Notes under the pieces: generated by a model | The model's database searches: none | What the model saw: the letters and a program-made list of their open reading frames with translations, nothing else | Told to the model about the DNA's origin: nothing | Position numbers and translations under genes: made by a program | Assembly (NCBI RefSeq): GCF_004366715.1 | Contig: NZ_SOQZ01000003.1 | Coordinates: 381,591 to 445,590 of the forward strand | Length of the DNA: 64,000 nt | Direction of reading: 5' to 3' | Source of the DNA: Meridianimaribacter flavus | GTDB lineage: Bacteria > Bacteroidota > Bacteroidia > Flavobacteriales > Flavobacteriaceae | Part shown: one piece after another, positions 18,714 through 25,891 of the stretch | Position numbering within the stretch: position 1 is the stretch's first letter | Layout: each line of letters starts with the position of its first letter

Positions 18714-19364
18714 ATGATAATCAAGCTTCAAGAAAATATAATTAAATGTGAAAAGATTTTAAGAGATTTTGAAGACGATTCAATATACAAGTTCTATAAA
18801 ATGCTAGGAGGCAAAGGAAGGTTTGAAAATTCAATTAGAAATATTTCCATCAATTCAATAAATCTTAGAAACAAAATTATAGTCGACATTGAAGCAACTA
18901 TAAGAGCCACGAACAATAAAGACCTCATTAGAATAATAGAAAACAATTATTTTAACCAGATCACTAATGCTGCCACACAAGAAAGCCTAATACGTATTGT
19001 GAATTTAAATAGCATTAGTATTCCTCCAACAGCTATGAACATAATAACGCAGGACGATAAGGTTATTAATTTCATTAATTCCATTTCAACAAATATTACT
19101 AGCTACAATAATGAAATATCCAATTTTAGACAACTTTGGAATAGGTTTAAACTTACTCTTTATTCGTTTCCTCCAATACAAGTTTATCCCGAAATTTTAG
19201 ATGGTCAAATCAATTTAATTAATCTTATTCAAGCTCATAATAATTCGGGAAATATTACAGCAAAAAACACAGTTTCTATCTCACCTGCTGCCGCTATTAA
19301 AGCTAAACCTAGTAAACAAAAAGCAAAGAATTCAAATGCCAAAAATATTACTAACAAGTTTTAA
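18714..19364 (+). CDS. Helical protein of unknown function in cassette
   Basis: 216 residues that I cannot assign to a family. It is predicted mainly alpha-helical, rich in Ile/Asn, without signal peptide or membrane helix. Residues ~175-210 are a flexible Ala/Lys/Asn linker (AKPSKQKAKNSNAK) and the protein ends NITNKF, the same tail as its two upstream neighbours. It lies between two kinases with 1-bp and 9-bp gaps. A substrate or adaptor of the kinases is a reasonable guess but is inference. Confidence 0.75.
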   Translation: MIIKLQENIIKCEKILRDFEDDSIYKFYKMLGGKGRFENSIRNISINSINLRNKIIVDIEATIRATNNKDLIRIIENNYFNQITNAATQESLIRIVNLNSISIPPTAMNIITQDDKVINFINSISTNITSYNNEISNFRQLWNRFKLTLYSFPPIQVYPEILDGQINLINLIQAHNNSGNITAKNTVSISPAAAIKAKPSKQKAKNSNAKNITNKF

Positions 19365-19373
19365 CTCCTATAT

Positions 19374-20795
19374 ATGGCTAATAAGCAGGATATATTAACA
19401 GCAATAAAGAATTTAGACCTTTTCTTAAAAGTTCCTGCTTTAAAAGGTGCAAAAGCGCGAATAAATAAAAATGGAAATCCATTTGTTTATGTAGGCGGTT
19501 TCAATATGGTTTTTCAACTAACCCACAAATCTAAAAAATGGGCGTTTCGTGTTTGGCACGTTCCTATGGGCGAAAATGAAGAACGATATTTAAAAATTTC
19601 AAAATACTTAACCTCTAAAAAGTTACCCTATTTCGCAGAGTTTATATATGACGAAAAAGGACTCCTTATAAATGGAGAATTGGTTGATACGATAAGAATG
19701 GAATGGTTAGATGGGATGCTATTCAAAGAATACATTGAAAAGAATCTTGCCAACCCTTCACTTTTAGTTTCACTTGCAGATAGTTTCTTGAAAATGTGCC
19801 AAGATTTGAGAGACAATCATATTTCTCACGGAGATTTACAAGAAGGTAATATTTTAGTAACCGAAAAAGGCGATATAAAGCTCGTTGATTACGATTCTAT
19901 TTGCATTCCAGAAATTGAAGGTCAAAAAGAATTTGTAACTGGTCTTAAAGGTTATCAGCATCCGACTCGCTTCAAAGGTGGGAGAGCTACATTAAAAGCA
20001 GATTACTTTTCAGAATTGATTATTTATCTGTCAATTCTTGGAATAGCTGAAAAACAAGACCTTTGGGAGAAATATCAAGTCAAAGACACACAATACTTGT
20101 TGTTTTCTGAAACTGATTTTGAAGATTTAGAAAATTCAAATATTTATAAAGACCTATCTGGGCTATCCTTAAAAACAGATAAGTTACTTGACATTCTAAT
20201 TGAATATCTAAAAACGGCAAATTATACGGAATTAAAACCCTTTGCCCTCTATTTAGCACCTCCTGTCATAACAACATTTACAAGTGATAAAGAAGTATTA
20301 ATTCAAGGTAGCGAGATTACTCTTACTTGGGAAGTTAAAAACGCATTAAAAGTCTTGATAAACAATGGTGTAAATGAAGTTGAGCATTTTGGAAGTGTAG
20401 TTTTAAAACCACAAGACAAATTTGAATATGTTTTAACTGCAATTGGTTTTAACGAAACTGTGGTTGAAAAACTTGAATTAAGAGTTTTTCCTACTCCGAT
20501 TATTAAAAGTATTCAAGTCCCTATTCCATTATTTGAGAAAACGACCAATTTAGGGGTAAATCTTCCAGAGTTTCCAAATATAGAATTAGGAATAATTAAT
20601 TTCTCAAACAACCTTAATGTGAACTTGAACAATACTGTTACTAGTTCTTTTGAAGAAATCAAATTTAATTCGCTTGATAAAAATTTTAGTAGCCTAAATG
20701 AAAAAAAGAGCGGTTTAAATAAAATTTTTAAAGCAGTAAATAATAGTAAAATCATATCCAAAATATTTAACAATCAACCGAATGAAAAGAATTAA
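19374..20795 (+). CDS. TerY-P-type kinase 2 with Ig-like C-terminal domain
   Basis: 473 residues. The kinase core (~1-280) is a paralogue of kinase 1: WAFRVW (R59 at the VAxK position), HGDLQEGNIL (H152, D154, N159) and VDYDSI (D172, D174). Residues ~296-380 form a beta-sandwich/Ig-like domain: ITTFTSDKEVLIQGSEITL, then W, VEHFGSVVLKP and YVLTAIGF. Similar cytoplasmic Ig-like domains follow kinases in this family. The tail (~385-473) is low complexity and ends KIISKIFNNQPNEKN, lacking a clean NITNKF motif. The last 14 bases overlap the DUF4407 gene. Confidence 0.86.
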   Translation: MANKQDILTAIKNLDLFLKVPALKGAKARINKNGNPFVYVGGFNMVFQLTHKSKKWAFRVWHVPMGENEERYLKISKYLTSKKLPYFAEFIYDEKGLLINGELVDTIRMEWLDGMLFKEYIEKNLANPSLLVSLADSFLKMCQDLRDNHISHGDLQEGNILVTEKGDIKLVDYDSICIPEIEGQKEFVTGLKGYQHPTRFKGGRATLKADYFSELIIYLSILGIAEKQDLWEKYQVKDTQYLLFSETDFEDLENSNIYKDLSGLSLKTDKLLDILIEYLKTANYTELKPFALYLAPPVITTFTSDKEVLIQGSEITLTWEVKNALKVLINNGVNEVEHFGSVVLKPQDKFEYVLTAIGFNETVVEKLELRVFPTPIIKSIQVPIPLFEKTTNLGVNLPEFPNIELGIINFSNNLNVNLNNTVTSSFEEIKFNSLDKNFSSLNEKKSGLNKIFKAVNNSKIISKIFNNQPNEKN

Positions 20796-22164
20796 CAAGT
20801 TTTTTTGGTGGTGTGCGGGTGCCAACATCGAAGTTTTAGAAAAATGTCCAACTGACCACGCAAAGTATTTTGGAGTAGGTGGCACAATTGTCTTTACAGC
20901 TTTAATGGCAAGTTTTGCTGGAGGTTATGCCTTTTTCACAGCTTTTAAGTCGGTAGTACCATCACTTTTTTTTGGTGCATTTTGGGGTTTGTTAATTTTC
21001 AACTTAGATAGATACATTGTTTCCACTATTGGTAAAGGAGACGGAACTCAAAAAATTACTGTTGAAGAATGGAAATTAGCAGCACCTAGACTTTTAATGG
21101 CAATACTTTTAGGTTTTGTTATTTCAACACCTTTGGAGTTAAAAATTTTTGAAACTGAAATTCAAACTGTTGTTGAGCGTTTAAAAATTGATAAAGCTGT
21201 AGAATTGCAAAATCGCGATACGACTTTTATCTCAAATTTAAACAACTTAAAAGAAAGAAGGACTTCAATAGACAATGACATCAATAAATTAACTTATGAT
21301 AAAACTAGCCTATCTGAAAACGCGGGTAAATTTTTTGAAAATTCTATTGCAGAACAAAAAGTTGATTTAAAAAATAAACAATCAGTTCTTGAAGTATGGC
21401 AAAGAAAGGTAAACTCATCATATAGTTCTTATGTACAAGCTAAAAATGATTCGTTATCCAATGCAATCATAAATAAACGACTAGGAGTATTGCGAGCTAA
21501 TCAAGCTGAAAGAAATAAAGTTAGAAAAGAAGTACAATCTATTCAAGACAACATAGAAGACTTAAACAACAATAAAGGGAATGCAATAATTGATGAGAAA
21601 AATAGAATTAATAATTTGCTGGCAAGCAAACAACAGGAGAAAGTAAATTTAAATGAGCAAATAGCTTCAAAACAGAAGACTTTAGATAAAAAGAATATTG
21701 GCTACGAAAATAAAACTGAAAATTATAATGGTTTTGCAGCACATCTTGAAGCTATGAGTATATTAACAAGTGAGAAATCGGCAGTCTTTTGGGCAAAATG
21801 GTTAATTACACTCCTCTTTATTTTCATTGAAGTTGCTCCTGTTCTATTTAAACTGATGGCAGAATCTGGTCCTTATGATGATATGATGGATAGACTAAAA
21901 CACGAATCATTTGTTAAAGAACAACAGAAAATTTCTGACATCAATGACAATATCAATACTTTTATAAAAATTTCCACAGAGAAAAACCAAAATAAATTAG
22001 ATGCAGAAATTGCAGGAAACAAAGCCTTGCTAAATAAAATTGCATTGGCACAGGCAGAAATTGCAGAATTGGCGGTAGAAAAATGGAAAGAAGAAGAATT
22101 GAATAAGCTAGAAAACGGGGTAAACCATATTATTAACTATAATAAATGTAATACAAGCTATTAA
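20782..22164 (+). CDS. DUF4407 membrane protein with long coiled coil
   Basis: 460 residues. It opens with the DUF4407 pattern FFWWCAGANIEVLEKCPTDH. Membrane helices follow near 30-52, 58-78 (FWGLLIFNLDRYIVSTI) and 100-120; then ~210 residues of Lys/Glu/Gln-rich heptads (~130-330), a fourth helix (WLITLLFIFIEVAPVLFKLM, ~338-358) and a second coiled coil. Its start lies inside the end of the kinase 2 gene (14-bp overlap), so it belongs to the cassette. An inner-membrane end point of the kinase/phosphatase relay, possibly the effector, is a plausible role, but DUF4407 has no fixed function that I know. Confidence 0.85.
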   Translation: MKRINKFFWWCAGANIEVLEKCPTDHAKYFGVGGTIVFTALMASFAGGYAFFTAFKSVVPSLFFGAFWGLLIFNLDRYIVSTIGKGDGTQKITVEEWKLAAPRLLMAILLGFVISTPLELKIFETEIQTVVERLKIDKAVELQNRDTTFISNLNNLKERRTSIDNDINKLTYDKTSLSENAGKFFENSIAEQKVDLKNKQSVLEVWQRKVNSSYSSYVQAKNDSLSNAIINKRLGVLRANQAERNKVRKEVQSIQDNIEDLNNNKGNAIIDEKNRINNLLASKQQEKVNLNEQIASKQKTLDKKNIGYENKTENYNGFAAHLEAMSILTSEKSAVFWAKWLITLLFIFIEVAPVLFKLMAESGPYDDMMDRLKHESFVKEQQKISDINDNINTFIKISTEKNQNKLDAEIAGNKALLNKIALAQAEIAELAVEKWKEEELNKLENGVNHIINYNKCNTSY

Positions 22165-22247
22165 ATAATTGAAGCTAAGGTTAGTTTTAATTCTATTAGT
22201 TTTTTTTAATCTCTATATTTATTCATAGACCTCTATTTGATAAAAGA

Positions 22248-22439
22248 GTAACAATCACTAAAGATTTAGGATTAATTTAAAGACTGTTACGGATAACAGT
22301 AACGCTTAGCAGTGTTTTGACTATAACTTTGTCTTACTATTAGTTTGTATTAAATTAATATATAGGGAGTATAAGCGCATCATGTTTTTGGTGCGCTTTT
22401 TTGTGTTTTATATCGGTGTTTACGGAATTCCGTAAGGAA
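22248..22439 (+). repeat. 192-bp direct repeat, right copy
   Basis: It is the partner of 15353-15544. It carries a remnant of the response-regulator 3' end (last ten codons plus stop), hairpin, terminator and palindrome. To its left the sequence has no similarity to the regulator gene, so the duplication boundary is sharp at 22248. Confidence 0.95.
22371..22402 (+). terminator. Terminator, duplicated copy ending the cassette
   Basis: AAGCGCA...TGCGCTTTTTT, equivalent to 15476-15507 with one base change at the foot of the stem. Here it would end transcription from the six-gene cassette. Confidence 0.8.
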
Positions 22440-22464
22440 TTAAACATGTTGAATTTTATTTTTG
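22420..22464 (+). promoter_or_regulatory. Palindromic operator plus -7 box for 22524 gene
   Basis: TTACGGAATTCCGTAA (22420-22435) is followed after 21 bp by TATTTTTG (22457-22464), a TAnnTTTG box. The sequence between them differs from the left copy, yet the -7 box is in exactly the same register (offset 6895). This supports the palindrome as an activator site for both promoters. Confidence 0.6.
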
Positions 22465-22523
22465 AGAGGCAATTTTTTAGTCTTATTGAGTACTAACTAA
22501 CAATCTTTAATATATCATATAAA

Positions 22524-23255
22524 ATGAAAAAATTAATTCTGGTAATAAGTTTACTACTACTTTGCAACTTCCAAAATGTAAAAGCACAAAACGATGGTGA
22601 TGCAGTACTTGGTATAGCTGGAGGTCTTCTTGCAATAGGTTCTGGGATAGCAGCTGTTGAACAAATGAAAGAAAGTGCAGAATTAACTGCGACACAATGG
22701 GTATTGACTAATTTGCCCGAAATGGAAAGTTTTAGCCTTAAAACCTTAGACTTTGATGGTAAAAAACTTAAAGATATGTCTTCGGTTTCTGTAGTGTCTT
22801 TTACTATTCAAGAGTTTGAGCCAGAAGATAAACCAGAACTTAACGGTAAAAAACACGTGCTGTTGGCATTTACAAGTCAAGGTTGGATAAACGAATACGG
22901 TATTAATTTTGACAAAATACAGTGGTTTCTTATTGATGCCAATGAATGGATGAACATGATGATAGCCTATGTAAAAGTGTCTTCAAAAGAAAAAGATGAT
23001 GCAACACTCCAAAATACGTTAAAAGAAGGTAAGGTAGTAAACAAAGGTGTAAAGATAAAAAGTAAATTAGTGGTGCCTTTTTATAAATTGTCAGGTGATA
23101 TGTATGTGGTTACCGATTATAATGATAAAATGAAACTACTCTATAACGAACGCTCATTAGGCATTTTTTTAAAAGAAACTAAAGACCTAGTGCAAATGGG
23201 AAGAGGGGATTTAATTAAGATTCATGAGTTTTTTTTTGATAAGGATAATGACTAA
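22524..23255 (+). CDS. Exported protein of unknown function
   Basis: 243 residues with a signal peptide (MKKLILVISLLLLCNFQNVKA). The mature part starts with a Gly/Ala-rich hydrophobic stretch (GIAGGLLAIGSGIAAVEQM) that could be a membrane-associated segment. A mixed alpha/beta domain follows (LPEMESFSLKTLDFDGKKL, VLLAFTSQGWINEYGINF). No family recognised. Its promoter region carries the duplicated palindrome, so it may belong to the regulon of the two-component system at 13-15 kb; before the cassette arrived it would have been the next gene downstream. Confidence 0.75.
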   Translation: MKKLILVISLLLLCNFQNVKAQNDGDAVLGIAGGLLAIGSGIAAVEQMKESAELTATQWVLTNLPEMESFSLKTLDFDGKKLKDMSSVSVVSFTIQEFEPEDKPELNGKKHVLLAFTSQGWINEYGINFDKIQWFLIDANEWMNMMIAYVKVSSKEKDDATLQNTLKEGKVVNKGVKIKSKLVVPFYKLSGDMYVVTDYNDKMKLLYNERSLGIFLKETKDLVQMGRGDLIKIHEFFFDKDND

Positions 23256-23515
23256 CTATCACTTTAAAAGTTTAATTTAAGTGTCCTTATTAAGTACGTT
23301 TTTACATTATGAAAATCCGTAAACAGCAATAAGCCATGTTTAATACCTTGTAGTTGTTTTATGAAACAAGAAAGGGTAATTTAAAACCTTTAAAGTATTT
23401 GAGGATATCACTTTTTTTTTACCTTTAAAGTTCCTTAATAATTAATTCTAAGTTTAATAAATCATTGCAAATTGTTGTAATGATTTTGCTATTAATTAAA
23501 AAAATCAATCAATCA

Positions 23516-25882
23516 ATGAAATTACGATTTCTGTGTGCATGTTTATGTCTTTTTTTTTCTACAGTTCAAGCCCAAAAACTTTCTTTAAATGATTTAGAAA
23601 ATATCTGCCAGAAAAAGAATTGGGAAAGTGTTAACCAGTTCTTGATGAATAAAGGATGGGAATATTACGAGTCTTCAAAAGGAGATTCTGAGAGTTACAA
23701 TACTATTACTTGGTCTTACGATAAATCTTATGATGATAAAGCATCTGCATGGTTCTATCTATACACGTATGAGGGTTTCCCAAATAAAGTGAGCTATTCT
23801 GTTTTCAATAAGCCATCATATACTGCTATTCAGAAATCTTTAAGTTCTAAAGGCTATAAACTAAAAGATAGTGAAATAGAAGACAACGAATTAATTTCAA
23901 ATTATGCTAGTTCAAAATTCTTACTCACCATATCTACAGAAAAACGAGAAAAAGATAGTTATTCCAGTTTCGATAAAAGTATTACAGCATATAGTTTTAC
24001 ACTTATCAAAAAATCGAGTGCTTATGATCCTGGTAATGGTTTAAAAAAACTATACTTTGATAATAGCCAACAAGTGGAAATCATCTACAATGTTAAGGAT
24101 GGTAAGTTTGAAGGCGATTATAAAGGGTACTATAAAAATGGTAATTTGCGTATTGAAGGTGTTTATAAAGACGACCAAAAACAAGGGCTATGGAAGGATT
24201 ATGACGATCAAGGAAATCTGGTAAATGTATATAATTTAAATAAAGGTGAGCTTGATGGTAAATCAATTGAGTATAAACCAGATGGTAAAATTAAGAAAAT
24301 TGAGTTTTTTAAAAAAGGAATATTACACGGAGAAACCATTGATTATTTTTATTACGAAGAAACAAACCGCATAAAGGTCAAATTGATTACAAACTATTCA
24401 GAAGGGAAATTAGAAGGTGAGACTAAATTAATTTATTTCGATGAAGACCAGAACCAGCGAGTACTCTCAAAAGTGATGTTTGAAAATGACTTAAAAAATG
24501 GTTTTGCGCAAGAAATTTCAGAAGACACCTTAATTATTACAACTTATAAAAACGACAAGCTTCACGGAAATTTTAGACGCTATAGAGATTTAATAAAATT
24601 GTTAGCAGGAGGTATAATACAAACCGATACAACAAAGCTATATCTTACAGATAGTGGTCAATATCAAAACGGTCTTAAAACAGGATATTGGAAGCATTAT
24701 GATCTTGCTGGTGGTTTAAGCGAAGGAAATTATAGTAAAGACTTAAAAACAGGGCCTTGGAAATTCCATTATTCAAGATTTTATAAAGATGATAATGAAG
24801 ATAAAGAACCTTATTCACAAGAGCTTTATCTTGTAGAGAATTATACCAATGGTATGCGCAATGGTTTGTCAGAACGATTTTCGCAATTGCGTTATGAAAC
24901 GTATAAGTGTAATGAAGTAGATGAAAACAACAAACCTGTAGACTCTTGCAAAAGGCGTATATATACAAAATTACACCTCTTAGCTAATTACAAAGATGAT
25001 GAACTGCATGGAGAGTATGTTCTAAAAGATAGCCTAGGTAATTTACGCTATAAAGGCAATTATATTTATGGTAAAGAACATGGAGAATGGATTGAAAGCT
25101 ATACCATAGAAACAGAAGAAGACCCAATATACGTCTATAAAAAAGGAAACTACCAAAGCGGAGCTAAAGATGGGAAATGGATTGAATATCTTAACGATGA
25201 GCATATTCTAGTTGAGAGTAATTATAAATACAATCTTTTAAATGGCTTATATACCAAATACAACCTTGAAGGTATAAAACAAGAAGAAAAGTTATTTACA
25301 AGTAATGAACTTAAAGAACTCAGAGTTTATGATGCATTAGGGCAAAACATAGAAAAGGTCTATAAAATCTTATCAGAAACCCAAAGCGCATACAAAGTGC
25401 GTTTCATCAATTACTTTAAAGAAGGTGGCAGATTTGAAGCCGATTACCATATTGCTAAACCAACTGAAAAAGTCCCACATTTCGATTTTAAAGAATTGTT
25501 TCATAAAGAAATGAAAGGGTCTAGTAAAAGCTACCAAGATGGTATTGTTTTATTAGCCCATGCTGACGGAAGTATTTCTTTTAAAGGTAACATGTACAAA
25601 ACAGCTATGACAGGTACTTGGGAGCATAACTATCCAAAACAAAATGTAAAGATTATTACTAAGTACGAAGACCACAGTAATAAAGCTAATTCCGAAACAT
25701 ATTATACTTTAGATGCCAACCAATTATTTGATGGTGAGTTTATCTATACAGATGATGATACTGGTAACTATGAAGAACGACGAATTAGAGATGGATTGCG
25801 TAATGGAACAACAACCTACTACAACAAAGCAGGTGATAAGCTTAAAAAAGAAAAATATAAAGACGGAATTTTAAAAGACTAA
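23516..25882 (+). CDS. Exported MORN-type repeat protein
   Basis: 788 residues from ATG 23516, which directly precedes a signal peptide (MKLRFLCACLCLFFSTVQAQ). An in-frame TTG 51 bases earlier would add an unlikely leader. The N-terminal ~170 residues are an unassigned domain. From ~190 to the end there are many MORN_2-type repeats (YYKNGNLRIEGVYKDDQKQG, GELDGKSIEYKPDGKIKKIE, GYWKHYDLAGGLSEGNYSKD). Such YwqK-like repeats form elongated beta surfaces; the function is unknown. hsdM starts only 9 bp after its stop. Confidence 0.82.
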   Translation: MKLRFLCACLCLFFSTVQAQKLSLNDLENICQKKNWESVNQFLMNKGWEYYESSKGDSESYNTITWSYDKSYDDKASAWFYLYTYEGFPNKVSYSVFNKPSYTAIQKSLSSKGYKLKDSEIEDNELISNYASSKFLLTISTEKREKDSYSSFDKSITAYSFTLIKKSSAYDPGNGLKKLYFDNSQQVEIIYNVKDGKFEGDYKGYYKNGNLRIEGVYKDDQKQGLWKDYDDQGNLVNVYNLNKGELDGKSIEYKPDGKIKKIEFFKKGILHGETIDYFYYEETNRIKVKLITNYSEGKLEGETKLIYFDEDQNQRVLSKVMFENDLKNGFAQEISEDTLIITTYKNDKLHGNFRRYRDLIKLLAGGIIQTDTTKLYLTDSGQYQNGLKTGYWKHYDLAGGLSEGNYSKDLKTGPWKFHYSRFYKDDNEDKEPYSQELYLVENYTNGMRNGLSERFSQLRYETYKCNEVDENNKPVDSCKRRIYTKLHLLANYKDDELHGEYVLKDSLGNLRYKGNYIYGKEHGEWIESYTIETEEDPIYVYKKGNYQSGAKDGKWIEYLNDEHILVESNYKYNLLNGLYTKYNLEGIKQEEKLFTSNELKELRVYDALGQNIEKVYKILSETQSAYKVRFINYFKEGGRFEADYHIAKPTEKVPHFDFKELFHKEMKGSSKSYQDGIVLLAHADGSISFKGNMYKTAMTGTWEHNYPKQNVKIITKYEDHSNKANSETYYTLDANQLFDGEFIYTDDDTGNYEERRIRDGLRNGTTTYYNKAGDKLKKEKYKDGILKD

Positions 25883-25891
25883 CTAAATATA

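Larger units (their letters stand above)
15545..22247 (+). other. Repeat-bounded signalling cassette (TerY-P-like island)
   Basis: 6.7 kb lie between the two 192-bp repeats and hold six same-strand genes with gaps of 17 bp or less: VWA, PP2C, kinase, unknown, kinase, DUF4407. No integrase, transposase or tRNA is present. Without it, response regulator, one repeat and the gene at 22524 would be contiguous, so it reads as an insertion. How it entered (homologous exchange between repeats, or loss of a tandem copy of the regulator operon) is not decided by the sequence. Confidence 0.7.
22165..22523. other. Intergenic region holding right repeat and promoter
   Basis: After the DUF4407 stop come 83 bp of unique AT-rich sequence, then the 192-bp right repeat (22248-22439), then 84 bp of unique leader to the next ATG. 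The fragment of response-regulator coding sequence in the repeat has no start and is not expressed as a gene. Confidence 0.8.

Noticed and set aside
15545-22247. Calling the cassette a transposon or integrative element
   Set aside because: No transposase, integrase, tRNA target or short terminal inverted repeats are visible. The long diverged direct repeats fit homologous exchange at least as well.
22248-22286. Second response-regulator gene
   Set aside because: Only the last ten codons and the stop are present; sequence to the left is unrelated and has no receiver domain.
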